Made by a program: the position numbers and the translations under genes | From: Rhizobium etli 8C-3 | GTDB taxonomy: Bacteria > Pseudomonadota > Alphaproteobacteria > Rhizobiales > Rhizobiaceae | Direction of reading: 5' to 3' | NCBI RefSeq assembly: GCF_001908375.1 | Contig: NZ_CP017241.1 | Span: forward strand, 2,173,001 to 2,237,000 | Length of the DNA stretch: 64,000 bases | In this document: positions 37,224 through 46,562 of the stretch, in pieces | Layout: each line of letters starts with the position of its first letter | Position numbering within the stretch: position 1 is the stretch's first letter | Notes under the pieces: generated by a model | The model's database searches: none | The model's input: the letters and a program-made list of their open reading frames with translations, nothing else | What the model was told of the DNA's origin: nothing

Positions 37224-38036
37224 ATGGCGAAGAAGATCGACGAGGAAGCGCTTGCGGAAGCTTATAATCGCGCCCTTCGTCTCGAAAAGGCCGGTGACAT
37301 CGATGCTGCCGTGAAGGCCTATGAGGAGGTGCTGGCGATCGACCCGGAAGACCACGGCGGTGCCGCCGTCCGCATCGCATCGCTGGGCCGCGGCGAGACG
37401 CCGGTCAGGGCGCCGGATGCCTACGTCGAAACCCTTTTCGACCAGCATGCCGAAGTTTTCGAGGACGTTCTTGTCGAGCAGCTCAGCTACCACGTCCCCA
37501 TGTTGGTCCGCCAGCGCCTGCAGGAACTGAAGCTCGGCCCCTTCAGGCGCATGCTCGACCTCGGCTGCGGCACGGGGCTCACGGGCGGCACGCTGCGCGA
37601 CCTGTGCGAGGAGATGACGGGCATCGATATTTCCGAAAACATGGTCGAGATCGCCCATGAAAAGGATATATACGAGACCCTCTTCGTCGCCGAGCTCGAG
37701 GACTTCCTCGACGACAACGACGAAGACGCCTTCGACCTCATCACAGCGACCGACGTGCTGCCCTATCTCGGCGCCCTGGAGCCGCTCTTTTTCGGCGCCG
37801 CTGAAAACCTGACGCCCGGCGGCCTCTTCATCTTCTCATCCGAGACGCTCCCGCCGACCGACGGCCGCCTTTACGCCGTCGGCCCGCACCAGCGCTTTCT
37901 GCACGCCGAAGCCTATATCCGCGACCGCCTGACTGCGACCGGCTTCGATCTTGTGGAGATGAGCGAAATCAACGTCCGCATGCAGGAAGGTCGGCCCAGC
38001 CCGGGACATCTGATCATTGCACGGTTGGCCGGTTGA
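37224..38036 (+). CDS. SAM-dependent methyltransferase with an N-terminal TPR
   Basis: 270 residues. A TPR-like helix pair (about 8-45: AEAYNRALRLEKAGDIDAAV, YEEVLAIDPEDHGG) precedes a class I methyltransferase fold. Motif I is MLDLGCGTGLTG, acidic MTGIDISENMVE follows, and motif IV is AFDLITATDVLPYLG. It resembles predicted TPR-containing methyltransferases of rhizobia; substrate unknown, perhaps a protein recruited by the TPR. GAGAAGG lies about 12 bases before ATG 37224; in-frame upstream codons are not conserved. Confidence 0.88.
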   Translation: MAKKIDEEALAEAYNRALRLEKAGDIDAAVKAYEEVLAIDPEDHGGAAVRIASLGRGETPVRAPDAYVETLFDQHAEVFEDVLVEQLSYHVPMLVRQRLQELKLGPFRRMLDLGCGTGLTGGTLRDLCEEMTGIDISENMVEIAHEKDIYETLFVAELEDFLDDNDEDAFDLITATDVLPYLGALEPLFFGAAENLTPGGLFIFSSETLPPTDGRLYAVGPHQRFLHAEAYIRDRLTATGFDLVEMSEINVRMQEGRPSPGHLIIARLAG

Positions 38037-38390
38037 GGCACGGTCTTCGAGCCAACGGCTCAGGCTGGCCCAGGTCGGAGACCGCCGTTGCGACGCACCT
38101 GGAGCGCAGGTCAGCAGTTTCCTTGATCACCAAAGTGCGACCGCCATATTTCTCAGGAAGAAAGGACGACTTCCCCTCCTCATAAATCGGCAGGGATGCG
38201 GTCGGGAACGGGAACCAGCTTGCTTCGGCCCGGCCCCAGTTGCTGTGAACCCTGCCTGAGCGACGGAGGAAATAACGAACCGCCCGCTGCATCGGAGACT
38301 TACGCAATCAGGAAACCATCCCTTGCGGCACGTCCTGTAACCTGATACTTAGCCGTTCAGCAAACTTTCAGACGACTGAAAGGCTCGACC
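38037..38390. other. Intergenic region ahead of the GST-ArsR pair
   Basis: 354 bases. The left ~280 bases hold nothing I can name. The last 70 hold a promoter and an inverted repeat listed separately. A 97-codon minus-strand frame (38014-38307) overlaps the methyltransferase end and looks spurious. Confidence 0.4.
38323..38382 (+). promoter_or_regulatory. Promoter and palindromic operator of the GST-ArsR operon
   Basis: TTGCGG (38323-38328), 17 bases, TACTTA (38346-38351), then CTTTCAG-ACGA-CTGAAAG (38365-38382), a perfect 7-bp inverted repeat. The repeat would lie just downstream of the start point, a typical roadblock position for a repressor such as the ArsR protein encoded by the second gene. 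Confidence 0.55.
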
Positions 38391-39083
38391 ATGTCGCTCG
38401 TTCTTTACGGACATCCACTCGCCTCCTTCTGCCACAAGGTGTTGATCGCGCTTTACGAGAACGGCACGCCTTTCGAAAACCGCACCGTCGACCTGGCCGA
38501 TGAAACATCGAGCGCCGAGCTTTTCCGCTTTTGGCCGGTCGGCAAGATGCCTGTCCTGCGCGACGAGGCGCTGGACAGCACGATCCCCGAGACGAGCATC
38601 ATCATCGAATATCTCGACCGACACTACCCCGGTCCTGTCCGCCTGTTGCCGGACGATATCGACCGGGCGCTTCGCGTCCGCCTCTGGGACCGCTTCTTCG
38701 ATCTCTATGTGCAGGCGCCGATGCAAAAGATCGTCACCGATACGCTGCGGCCGCAGGGCAGCAAGGATCCGCATGGCGTGGAAGAGGCACGCAACACGCA
38801 CGCAACGGCCTACGGCATGATCGAGCAGCAGCTCGGCAGCAACCAATGGATTGCCGGCGACAGCTTCACGATGGCCGATTGCGCTGCCGCACCTGCCCTC
38901 TTCTATGCCGAAACGCTCGTTCCCTTCGGTGACGACCAGCCGAAACTGCGGGCCTATTACGAGCGCCTGCTCGAGCGGCCGTCCTTTGAACGGGTATTGA
39001 AGGAGGCACTGCCCTACTTCAGGTTCTACCCCTACAGTCACCAGCTCCCCGAGCGCATCCGCAGCGAAATGCCCTCGCAATGA
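38391..39083 (+). CDS. Glutathione S-transferase family protein
   Basis: 230 residues. N-terminal thioredoxin fold LVLYGHPLASFCHKVLIAL, FWPVGKMPVLRD (cis-Pro) and DSTIPETSIIIEYLD (glutathione-binding Glu-Thr/Ser). C-terminal helical domain with WIAGDSFTMADCAAAPAL (N-capping box). Substrate unknown. Overlaps the following ArsR gene by ATGA, so the regulator is co-translated. Confidence 0.92.
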   Translation: MSLVLYGHPLASFCHKVLIALYENGTPFENRTVDLADETSSAELFRFWPVGKMPVLRDEALDSTIPETSIIIEYLDRHYPGPVRLLPDDIDRALRVRLWDRFFDLYVQAPMQKIVTDTLRPQGSKDPHGVEEARNTHATAYGMIEQQLGSNQWIAGDSFTMADCAAAPALFYAETLVPFGDDQPKLRAYYERLLERPSFERVLKEALPYFRFYPYSHQLPERIRSEMPSQ

Positions 39084-39361
39084 CCATGGAACCTGCCGTC
39101 CTCGACCGGATGTTTCACGCTTTGTCCGACCGCAGCCGCCGCGGCATGGTCGATCGCCTCGGCCGCGGCCCTGCCTCCGTCATGGAGCTGGCAAGGCCTC
39201 TTTCCATGAAGCTGCCGACAGTGATGAAGCATCTGAACGTGCTGGAATCGAGCGGCCTCGTGCTGTCGGAAAAGGCCGGCCGCGTCCGCACCTACCGCCT
39301 GCAGCAGGAGGCGCTTGGCCATCTCGATCGCTGGATCTGCGAGCGAAACCGACAAAGCTGA
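39080..39361 (+). CDS. ArsR-family transcriptional regulator
   Basis: 93 residues, a minimal winged helix-turn-helix: ALSDRSRRGMVDRLGRGPAS, VMELARPLSMKLPTVMKHL and NVLESSGLVLSEKAGRVRTYRL. No metal-binding Cys pair (ELCV box) is present, so it is of the metal-independent type common beside SRPBCC or GST genes. Coupled to the upstream GST gene. It converges with ssuB, 11 bases apart. Confidence 0.9.
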   Translation: MTMEPAVLDRMFHALSDRSRRGMVDRLGRGPASVMELARPLSMKLPTVMKHLNVLESSGLVLSEKAGRVRTYRLQQEALGHLDRWICERNRQS

Positions 39362-39372
39362 TCCAACGCGCG

Positions 39373-40173
39373 CTACCTTCCGAGGATCGCCGAAAGCAGC
39401 TTGGCCTCCAGTTCGGCGAGTTCGGCATTGCCGTGCCTGCGCGGATGCGCAAAAGGGATCGCCAGATCAAGCGCGATCCGACCCTCATCGAGCACGATCA
39501 CCCGGTCGGCCAGGTGCACCGCCTCGCTAACGTCATGCGTCACCAGTACAGCGGTGAAGCCGAGTTCGCGCCAGACGCGATTGAGGAGTTCCTGCATGCT
39601 GATGCGCGTCAGCGCATCCAATGCGCCGAGCGGTTCGTCAAGCGCCAGCACGCCGGGCCTGCTTACCAGCGCCCGGGCCAGCGCAACGCGCTGCCGCTGG
39701 CCGCCGGAAAGCCGTGACGGCCATTCCTGCGCCTTCTCGGCAAGCTGCACTTCGCACAGCACCACCGCCGCTTCCGCCAGTGCCAACCGCGTCTCCACCT
39801 TGTCGCCAAGCCCAACGGCGACATTCTCCGCCACGTTCAGCCACGGCAGCAGGCGCGGCTCCTGAAAGACGATGCGCGCATTCGGCTCGTTACCTGCGGT
39901 ATCTTCGAAGCGCAACTCACCGGCCGTCGGCTGATCCAGCCCCATCAGGATGCGGAGCAGCGTGCTCTTGCCGCAGCCGCTCTTGCCGATGACCGCGACG
40001 AACTGGCCCGGCGGAATGAACAGGTTGATGCCGCGTAAAACCCGGTTGCCGCTGAAACTCTTCTCAACGGCGCTGAGCGTGATCGAAGCGGCACCGGCTT
40101 GCAAAAAGGCCGCTTCCGTCCCGAATTCCGGCCCAGCAGCCCCCTGGCAGCGCTCATGCGTGATGACGGCCAT
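39373..40173 (-). CDS. ssuB: Alkanesulfonate ABC transporter ATP-binding protein
   Basis: 266 residues: Walker [15 protein letters not shown]-loop [11 protein letters not shown], signature [15 protein letters not shown], Walker B VLALDEP and switch [21 protein letters not shown] is typical of SsuB/TauB importers. ATG 40173 (MAVITHERC) overlaps the end of ssuC by 20 bases, giving tight coupling as the last gene of ssuADCB. Confidence 0.92.
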   Translation of the reverse strand: MAVITHERCQGAAGPEFGTEAAFLQAGAASITLSAVEKSFSGNRVLRGINLFIPPGQFVAVIGKSGCGKSTLLRILMGLDQPTAGELRFEDTAGNEPNARIVFQEPRLLPWLNVAENVAVGLGDKVETRLALAEAAVVLCEVQLAEKAQEWPSRLSGGQRQRVALARALVSRPGVLALDEPLGALDALTRISMQELLNRVWRELGFTAVLVTHDVSEAVHLADRVIVLDEGRIALDLAIPFAHPRRHGNAELAELEAKLLSAILGR

Positions 40174-41020
40174 TGCCCCTCTCCTGTTCCTGATAGACCG
40201 GGTTCCAGCGAAGCGCCCGCCGCTCCAGCGCCCGCGCCACGACGTCCGCCAGTTTGCCGAGCACGGCATAGATCACCAGCGCCAGCACCACGACATCCGT
40301 CATCATGAACTCGCGCGCATTGTTCGCCATGTGGCCGATGCCGGAAGACGCGGCGATCGATTCCGAAACGATCAGCGTCAGCCACATGATGCCGAGCGCA
40401 TAGCGCAGGCCGACGAAGATCGAGGGAAGCGCGCCGGGAAAGATCACCATGCGAAACAGCCTCCAGCCGCCCATGCCGTAGACCCTGCCCATCTCGATCA
40501 GGTCGCGGTCGACGTTGCGCACGCCATGATAGGTATTGAGATAGACCGGGAACAGCACGCCGAGCGAAGTGAGGAAAAGCTTCGATTCCTCGCCGATCCC
40601 GAACCAGAGAATGACAAGCGGGATCATCGCCAGATGCGGAATTGTGCGCAGCATCTGCAATGTCGTATCCGTCAGCTGCTCGGAAATCTTCGAAACGCCA
40701 TTTGCAATGCCGAGCAGGAAGCCGATCGACCCGCCGACGATGAGACCGGCGAAAGCCCGCCCGGCACTGACGACAACGTCATGCGGCAACTGCCCCGATA
40801 GCGAGGTCGACCAGAAGGCGACAGCCACATCCGCCGGTGACGGCATGAGGCGTGAGGAAAGAAGCCCTGCCGAAGACGCCGCCTGCCAGGCGAGAATGAT
40901 CGTGAACGGTACCAGATAGGGCAGCAGCGCCTCGCGGCTTGGAAGCGAAAGGCGAGAGGACGCCTTGCTGCTCTCTTGCCCGGCAATCGCTCGCGTGAAC
41001 GGCGTTTCGAAAACCGACAT
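40154..41020 (-). CDS. ssuC: Alkanesulfonate ABC transporter permease
   Basis: 288 residues with six predicted membrane helices. [15 protein letters not shown], the EAA-like loop [20 protein letters not shown] and [19 protein letters not shown] are typical of SsuC. It forms the membrane channel with SsuB and SsuA. Third gene of the operon; 30 bases after ssuD. Confidence 0.92.
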   Translation of the reverse strand: MSVFETPFTRAIAGQESSKASSRLSLPSREALLPYLVPFTIILAWQAASSAGLLSSRLMPSPADVAVAFWSTSLSGQLPHDVVVSAGRAFAGLIVGGSIGFLLGIANGVSKISEQLTDTTLQMLRTIPHLAMIPLVILWFGIGEESKLFLTSLGVLFPVYLNTYHGVRNVDRDLIEMGRVYGMGGWRLFRMVIFPGALPSIFVGLRYALGIMWLTLIVSESIAASSGIGHMANNAREFMMTDVVVLALVIYAVLGKLADVVARALERRALRWNPVYQEQERGNGRHHA

Positions 41021-41050
41021 GCTTTCTTCTCTCTTTGCGTGCTTTTGAAA

Positions 41051-42226
41051 TCAGGAGCCGGAAACGACCTTCAGGTTGCCATCGTGGCTGCCGCCACCGA
41101 AGACCCGGTGATGGCCGAAATCGCTTCTGAGGCCGTGGCGCTGCTCCTCACGCTCTAGCCCGAGTTCGGGAAACAGCAGTTCGGCGACGCGGTAGGCCTC
41201 TTCCAGATGCGGATAACCGGAGCCGATCACCGTCTCGATGCCGAGATCCTGATATTCGCGAAGCCGCGCGGCGACAGTCTTTGGCGAGCCGACCAGTGCT
41301 GTCCCGGCACCGGCGCGCACGAGGCCGACACCGGCCCAGAGGTTTGGCGAGACCTCGAGCTTGTCCCGTCGGCCGCCGTGAAGGGCCGCCATGCGCGCCT
41401 GGCCGACGGAGTCGGACTCCTTGGCGAAACGCTGCTGCGCTTCCTCGATCGTCGCATCGTCGAGCTTTGAGATCAGCCGGTCGGCCGCCGCCCATGCTTC
41501 CTCGTCCGTTTCGCGGACGATGAAGTGCAGTCGGATGCCGAAACTCACCTCACGGCCTTTCTTGGCGGCGGCGGCTCGCACCCGCTCGATCTTCTCGCCG
41601 ACCTGTGCCGGCGGCTCGCCCCAGGTTAGATACTTGTCGACGCGGTTCACCGCAAAATCGATTCCGGCATCCGACGAGCCGCCGAAATAGAGCGGCGGGC
41701 GCGGGTTCTGGACGGACGGAAAACCGAGCCGAGCGTTGGTTGCCCTGATGTATTTTCCGTCGAGGCTCGCGACACCCTTTTCCAGCAGCTCTTCCCAGAG
41801 GCTGAAGAATTCCTCGGCGTGCCGATAGCGCTCGTCATGCTCCAGATGGATCCCGTCTCCGGCAAGCTCGCCGGGGCTGCCACCGACGACGATGTTGAGC
41901 AGCACGCGGCCGTTCGAGATGCGGTCGAGTGTTGTCGTCAACCGCGCATAATAGGCGGGCGAGGCTGTACCGGGACGGATCGCGACGAGGAATCTCAATT
42001 TCTCGGTCTTGGCCGAAAGGGCTGCGGCCGTCACGAAGGACTCCTCGCAGGCAACGCCCGTCGGCAGAAGCACGCCGGAATAGCCGAGCCGGTCGGCGGC
42101 CTGCGCGATCTGCGTCATATAGCCGATATCCGGGGCGCGCGTCAGTTCGCCGGAGCCGAGATATGTCCCGTCGCCAGAGGTCGGGATGAACCACAGGAAA
42201 TCGATTGGCTTGGATGAAGCGCTCAT
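41051..42226 (-). CDS. ssuD: FMNH2-dependent alkanesulfonate monooxygenase
   Basis: 391 residues of the bacterial luciferase-like TIM barrel. [15 protein letters not shown] at the N-terminus, [39 protein letters not shown] and [14 protein letters not shown] match SsuD. It cleaves C1-C14 alkanesulfonates to aldehyde plus sulfite using FMNH2. No SsuE flavin reductase is in this operon, so FMNH2 must come from elsewhere. GC-rich, same strand, between ssuA and ssuC. Confidence 0.95.
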   Translation of the reverse strand: MSASSKPIDFLWFIPTSGDGTYLGSGELTRAPDIGYMTQIAQAADRLGYSGVLLPTGVACEESFVTAAALSAKTEKLRFLVAIRPGTASPAYYARLTTTLDRISNGRVLLNIVVGGSPGELAGDGIHLEHDERYRHAEEFFSLWEELLEKGVASLDGKYIRATNARLGFPSVQNPRPPLYFGGSSDAGIDFAVNRVDKYLTWGEPPAQVGEKIERVRAAAAKKGREVSFGIRLHFIVRETDEEAWAAADRLISKLDDATIEEAQQRFAKESDSVGQARMAALHGGRRDKLEVSPNLWAGVGLVRAGAGTALVGSPKTVAARLREYQDLGIETVIGSGYPHLEEAYRVAELLFPELGLEREEQRHGLRSDFGHHRVFGGGSHDGNLKVVSGS

Positions 42227-42261
42227 GGGTCGGAAATCTCCATTGAAAAACCGGACAGATA

Positions 42262-43227
42262 TCAGCTCGCCTTTGGCCGCCAGACGATGTCGCCGATGGT
42301 CAACTGCTTCGGCACGATGCCGAGCTCGTAGAATTCATCGGCAAGCGCCTGCTGGTAGGCAGCCGCATCGTCGGTGATGGTCGTTACAGCACCGAGATCG
42401 GCGCCCGGCCGCGACAGCGCCACGCGGGTCACCTCGGCCGGCACGCCGGTGATTTCGGAAAGCTCCCTGACCGTATCGTCGAGCTTGCCCTGTGCCGACG
42501 TGCCGACCCTGGCGAGTTCGTCGATCACGTCGACGACGACATGACCGTTGGCATCGGTGAAGTCCTGGTTGGCGAGGAAATAGCTGTAGGAGGCAACGAT
42601 GCCCTCGGCCGTCGTCAGGATACGGGTCTCCGGATCGGCTTCGGCGATCGCAAGGTAAGGATCCCAGATCGACCAGGCATCGATGCTGCCGTTCCTGAAA
42701 GCAGGAGCCGCATCCGGCGGCGCCAGGTCCAGCGGCTGGACATCATCGAGTGTCAACCCTGCCTTGCGTAAGACCTTCACCGCAACGTTATGCGCGCTGG
42801 AACCGCGCTTGAACGCCACCTTCTTGCCCTTCAGGTCTTCGAGAGACTTGATCGGAGAGCCCTTGCGCACGAGGATCGCCGAACCTGCCGGGCTGCCGCG
42901 ATAGGTGCCGACATAATAGAGATGGCCGCCGGCAGCCTGCGCAAAGAGCGGCGGCACATCGCCAGTTGCGCCAAAGTCCAGCGCACCGGCACCGAGCGCT
43001 TCGAGCAGCGGCGGGCCGGATGTGAATTCTGACCAGCTAACCGTGATGCCACGATCGGCAAGTCGGCTCTCGAGCGCCCCGCGGCGCTTGGCGAGCGCAA
43101 GCACGCCGTTCTTCTGCCAGCCGATCCGAAAGTCTGTGGCTGTCGCGCGTGCGGGTCTGATGGCCGGCAGAACGGCAGTTGCAGCAGCAGCACCGATAAG
43201 TCCGAGCGTCTGGCGTCGAGAAATCAT
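42262..43227 (-). CDS. ssuA: Alkanesulfonate ABC substrate-binding protein
   Basis: 321 residues. N-terminus [20 protein letters not shown] has a twin-arginine-like motif and hydrophobic core, with cleavage near RARA (about residue 28). [39 protein letters not shown] and [17 protein letters not shown] match SsuA. It delivers sulfonates to SsuBC. First gene of the operon; a sigma-70 promoter lies about 60 bases upstream. Confidence 0.93.
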   Translation of the reverse strand: MISRRQTLGLIGAAAATAVLPAIRPARATATDFRIGWQKNGVLALAKRRGALESRLADRGITVSWSEFTSGPPLLEALGAGALDFGATGDVPPLFAQAAGGHLYYVGTYRGSPAGSAILVRKGSPIKSLEDLKGKKVAFKRGSSAHNVAVKVLRKAGLTLDDVQPLDLAPPDAAPAFRNGSIDAWSIWDPYLAIAEADPETRILTTAEGIVASYSYFLANQDFTDANGHVVVDVIDELARVGTSAQGKLDDTVRELSEITGVPAEVTRVALSRPGADLGAVTTITDDAAAYQQALADEFYELGIVPKQLTIGDIVWRPKAS

Positions 43228-43287
43228 GGCAATCCCCTTTGCTGCGGCAGCATCCCTGGTTCTGCCGGTCGTTGCGATGAGTGCATA

Positions 43288-43316
43288 ATGATAATGTCTA
43301 TATATTTAATCGACAA
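43288..43316 (-). promoter_or_regulatory. Promoter of the ssuADCB operon
   Basis: On the minus strand TTGTCG (43316-43311), a 17-base AT-rich spacer and TATCAT (43293-43288). It lies about 60 bases before the ssuA ATG in the most AT-rich part of the gap. Sulfur-starvation control would be expected from the family, but no regulator site could be named. Confidence 0.65.
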
Positions 43317-43496
43317 TTTAATTTGTAACTTTTGGCACCCGGGCGGTTTTCCTGACCGCAATGTGCTCGATCAGCGAAATTTTATTCCAAAGCCCCTTCC
43401 GAGAATGCGAATGGCAAACGCACCGGCGTCACCTGGCTTTCCTGCCGTAGCACTTTCGGCTAATCATGCCCCAAATTCAGGAGAAGGATCTGGCAT

Positions 43497-44366
43497 ATGG
43501 CAAAAGTCGCGTTCATCGGTCTCGGCGTCATGGGCTACCCCATGGCAGGTCACTTGAAGACGAAGGGCGGCCACGATGTCACCGTCTATAACCGCACGGC
43601 ATCCAAGGCTGCGGACTGGGCCACCAGGTTCGCGGGCAAATTTGCCGCAACCCCTGCCGAAGCAGCAGCAGATGCCGACTTCGTCTTCACCTGCGTCGGA
43701 AATGACGACGACCTGCGTTCGGTCACCATCAGCAAGGGCGGCGTCTTGGAAGGCATGAAGAAGGGCGCCGTGCTCATCGACAACACCACCGCCAGCGCCG
43801 AAGTCGCCCGCGAGCTTTACGATGCCGCCAAGGCAAAAGGCAGCGATTTCATTGACGCACCGGTTTCCGGCGGCCAGGCGGGTGCGGAAAACGGCGTGCT
43901 CACCGTCATGTGCGGCGGCGATGAAGTCGTCTTCGAAAGGGCAAGGCCGGTCATCGACGCCTATGCCCGCATGGTCGGCCTCATGGGTCCTGCAGGCTCC
44001 GGCCAGCTCACCAAGATGATCAACCAGATCTGCATCGCCGGGATCGTCCAAGGGCTCGCAGAAGGCATCCATTTCGGCAAGCGTGCCGGCCTCGACATCG
44101 AGAAGGTTGTCGATGTCATCTCCAAGGGTGCCGCCGGCTCCTGGCAGATGGAGAACCGCCACAAGACCATGAACCAGGGTAAATACGATTTCGGTTTCGC
44201 CGTCGACTGGATGCGCAAGGATCTCGCCATCGTGCTCACCGAAGCACGCGCCAACGGCGCGAAACTGCCTCTCACCGCCCTCGTCGATCAATTCTACGGC
44301 GACGTCCAGGCGATCGGCGGCAACCGCTGGGATACGTCCTCCCTTTTGGCGCGTCTGGAAAAATGA
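43497..44366 (+). CDS. NAD(P)-dependent beta-hydroxyacid dehydrogenase
   Basis: 289 residues. VAFIGLGVMGYPMAGHL is the Rossmann Gly-rich motif, FIDAPVSGGQAGAENG the substrate-binding loop and GQLTKMINQ carries the catalytic Lys. GSWQMENR and DFAVDWM-type sequences place it with 3-hydroxyisobutyrate dehydrogenase or 2-hydroxy-3-oxopropionate reductase. Which substrate is used cannot be decided. Its TGA overlaps the AlkD-like start. GGAGAAGGA precedes ATG 43497. Confidence 0.9.
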   Translation: MAKVAFIGLGVMGYPMAGHLKTKGGHDVTVYNRTASKAADWATRFAGKFAATPAEAAADADFVFTCVGNDDDLRSVTISKGGVLEGMKKGAVLIDNTTASAEVARELYDAAKAKGSDFIDAPVSGGQAGAENGVLTVMCGGDEVVFERARPVIDAYARMVGLMGPAGSGQLTKMINQICIAGIVQGLAEGIHFGKRAGLDIEKVVDVISKGAAGSWQMENRHKTMNQGKYDFGFAVDWMRKDLAIVLTEARANGAKLPLTALVDQFYGDVQAIGGNRWDTSSLLARLEK

Positions 44367-45046
44367 TCGGCCCCGGCGCGAGCGCAGCCGAGCTGATCGC
44401 ACATCTGCAGACACTGCGCTCGGAAGAGAAAATTACCGGCATGACCCGCTTCGGCATCGTCACCGGCACCGCGCTCGGCATTTCCAATCCCGACCTCAAG
44501 AAAATCGCCCGCCTTGCGAAGAAGGACCACGCCCGCGCTCGACAGCTCTGGCTAAGCGAAATTCGCGAGGCACGCATGCTGGCGCTCTACACGGCCGAGC
44601 CGAAGAAGCTTACGCGCGCGGACGCCTGCCGCTGGGTGAAGGATCTCAACTCCTGGGAAATTGTCGATTGCGCCGCAGATCTCTTCGTCGAGGCGAGGCT
44701 GGATGACTTGATTTTCCAGTTTGCCGCCGACGAAGGTGAATTCGTCCGCCGCACCGCCTTTGCCATGATCGCCGGCGCTGCTGTCCACCGCAAGCAGGAC
44801 CCGGACGAAGCTCTCCTCGCCTGGCTTCCCCTGATCGAGTCGCATTCTGCCGACCCGCGCAACTTCGTGCGCAAAGCCGTCAACTGGGCGCTTCGCAACA
44901 TCGGCAAGCGCAGCCGCTACTGCCACGCCCCGGCGCTGGCCCTTGCCGAACGCCTGGCCGTACACCCCGATAAAATCGCCCGCTGGATCGGCAAGGACGC
45001 CGTCAGGGAGCTGACCAATGAGAAGGTGATGGGGAAATTGAAGTAG
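44363..45046 (+). CDS. DNA alkylation repair protein (AlkD-like HEAT repeats)
   Basis: 227 residues built of helical HEAT-like repeats. FGIVTGTALGISNPDLKKIA, HARARQLWLSEIREARMLAL, VKDLNSWEIVDCAADLF and FVRRTAFAMIAG match the AlkD/DUF-type DNA alkylation repair family. In AlkD the fold flips out no base and excises cationic alkylpurines. Overlaps the dehydrogenase by ATGA. Glycosylase activity is inference; some members are inactive scaffolds. Confidence 0.88.
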   Translation: MIGPGASAAELIAHLQTLRSEEKITGMTRFGIVTGTALGISNPDLKKIARLAKKDHARARQLWLSEIREARMLALYTAEPKKLTRADACRWVKDLNSWEIVDCAADLFVEARLDDLIFQFAADEGEFVRRTAFAMIAGAAVHRKQDPDEALLAWLPLIESHSADPRNFVRKAVNWALRNIGKRSRYCHAPALALAERLAVHPDKIARWIGKDAVRELTNEKVMGKLK

Positions 45047-45365
45047 GAGCCAGCCGCCAGTGCGAGGATGGGCGAATGCAACAGCACGCGCGGCGTTGGC
45101 TATCTGCCGCATCATTGCCACCAATTTCCCTCGCTCTTTTACCTGTCACAGGAATGGAGCCCCGAGGCAACTGCGCCGTGAATGACTGAAGGATATTCGA
45201 GGATCCTGTGCGCCAAAGCAATTGGGCGCACCTCAGGCCAGTTACGATGCCAGGCATGACGTGCGGGCAACGACGGCTCAAAAGGCAACGTTGCCGGTGC
45301 GGCTACCTGACCGCGTTGATGAGCGGCAGGTGCCATGCTTGCCCTTCCCGCGGAATGGCTGGACT
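45047..45365. other. Intergenic stretch between alkylation-repair and Lrp genes
   Basis: 319 bases without a supported gene. GTGCGCC (45208-45214) and GGCGCAC (45225-45231) can form a 7-bp stem with a 10-base loop; no T-tract follows on either strand. The two flanking genes converge here, so it may be a terminator region. Confidence 0.4.
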
Positions 45366-45854
45366 TCAATCCTCGCTGGACTTTGCATTGTCCAGGACCA
45401 TGTAATCAAGCGGCAGCTGCGTCGAATACTTGATCTGCTCCATGGCGAAGGCAGAAGAAACGTCGCGGATTTCGATCTTGGCGATCAGCCGCTTATAGAA
45501 GGCGTCATAGGCGGCGATATCCGGCACGACCACGCGCAGCAGGTAATCGACGTCGCCGCTCATGCGGTAGAATTCGACAACTTCGGGAAAGTCCGAGACC
45601 ACTTCGGAAAAACGCCTCAGCCACTCGATCGAATGCGTCGCGGTGCGGATCGAGACGAAAACCGTGACCTTCGTGTTGACCTTCTCGGGGTCGAGGATGG
45701 CGACGCGGCGCTTGATCACGCCGTCCTCTTCCATCTTCTGGATACGGCGCCAGCACGGCGTTGTCGAAAGGCCGACCTTCTTGGCGAGATCGGCAACAGC
45801 CAAAGTCGAATCTTCTTGCAAAAGACGCAATATCTTGCGGTCGAGACGGTCCAT
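45366..45854 (-). CDS. Lrp/AsnC-family transcriptional regulator
   Basis: 162 residues. N-terminal helix-turn-helix DRKILRLLQEDSTLAVADLA then KKVGLSTTPCWRRIQKMEE (about 3-50); C-terminal RAM ligand domain with VSDFPEVVEFYRMSGDVDYL (about 85-105). These octameric regulators sense amino acids. ATG 45854 (MDRLDRKI) preferred; the longer upstream frame runs into the uracil-DNA glycosylase gene. Confidence 0.93.
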   Translation of the reverse strand: MDRLDRKILRLLQEDSTLAVADLAKKVGLSTTPCWRRIQKMEEDGVIKRRVAILDPEKVNTKVTVFVSIRTATHSIEWLRRFSEVVSDFPEVVEFYRMSGDVDYLLRVVVPDIAAYDAFYKRLIAKIEIRDVSSAFAMEQIKYSTQLPLDYMVLDNAKSSED

Positions 45855-45922
45855 ATGCGAAAGCCCTTTTCGAATTATTTTCTCTATATAACGCGATTCC
45901 GGTGCCAGAGAAGAATTTTGTT

Positions 45923-46558
45923 TCAGGATATGAGCAATTTTACTCTGTCCCGCAGCACCGGGAGCAGTTCTGCTTCGAACCAGGGATTGCGCTTCAGCCA
46001 GCCGCTGTTGCGCCAGCTTGGATGCGGCAGCGGCAAGACCGCCGGACTGCGGTTTGAAAACAGCGTCTCGCGCCACGCCTTTACCGTTTCGGTCATGTTC
46101 GGCTTGCGCAATCCGCTCAAATGCCACGCCTGGGCATATTGACCCACGGTGAGAACCAGCTCGATCTGCGCCATCCGATCGATCACTCTCTGGCGCCAAA
46201 GCGGCGCGCATTCCCGCCGCGGCGGCAGGTCGCTGCCCTTGGCGTCATAGCCCGGAAAACAGAAGCCCATCGGCACGATCGCGAACCGCTTTGCGTCGTA
46301 GAATGTCTCGCGGTCCACCTGCAGCCAGCCGCGCAAACGGTCTCCGGAGGCATCGTTGAAGGGAATGCCGCTTTCATGCACCCTGAGCCCCGGCGCCTGG
46401 CCTGCAATCAGGATGCGCGCGGTGGACGACATCACGACGACCGGCCGCGGCTCGTGCGGTAGCCGATCGTCGCCCCGCAATGGGCGATCGCGGCAGATGC
46501 GACAGCGCGCAATTTCGCTGTACAGCGCCGCAAGCGCCGCTTCGCCCGTCACTGCCAT
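45923..46558 (-). CDS. Uracil-DNA glycosylase family protein
   Basis: 211 residues. CRICRDRPL near the N-terminus, ILIAGQAPGLRVHESGIPF then NDASGDRLRGWL, VPMGFCFPGYDAKGSDLPPR, and PHPSWRNSGW near the C-terminus match the short family-4/5-like UDG superfamily. Only part of the four-Cys Fe-S set is visible, so the cluster is doubtful. It removes damaged or mispaired bases by inference. ATG 46558 has GGCGG upstream; ATG 46576 overlaps the nuclease gene. Confidence 0.85.
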   Translation of the reverse strand: MAVTGEAALAALYSEIARCRICRDRPLRGDDRLPHEPRPVVVMSSTARILIAGQAPGLRVHESGIPFNDASGDRLRGWLQVDRETFYDAKRFAIVPMGFCFPGYDAKGSDLPPRRECAPLWRQRVIDRMAQIELVLTVGQYAQAWHLSGLRKPNMTETVKAWRETLFSNRSPAVLPLPHPSWRNSGWLKRNPWFEAELLPVLRDRVKLLIS

Positions 46559-46562
46559 CCCG

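Noticed and set aside
38014..38307. 97-codon minus-strand frame
   Set aside because: Overlaps the methyltransferase end and has no family signature; the region is more simply intergenic.
45208..45231. Stem GTGCGCC/GGCGCAC as terminator
   Set aside because: No T-tract on either strand and a 10-base loop; too weak to call as a terminator, noted only in the gap entry.
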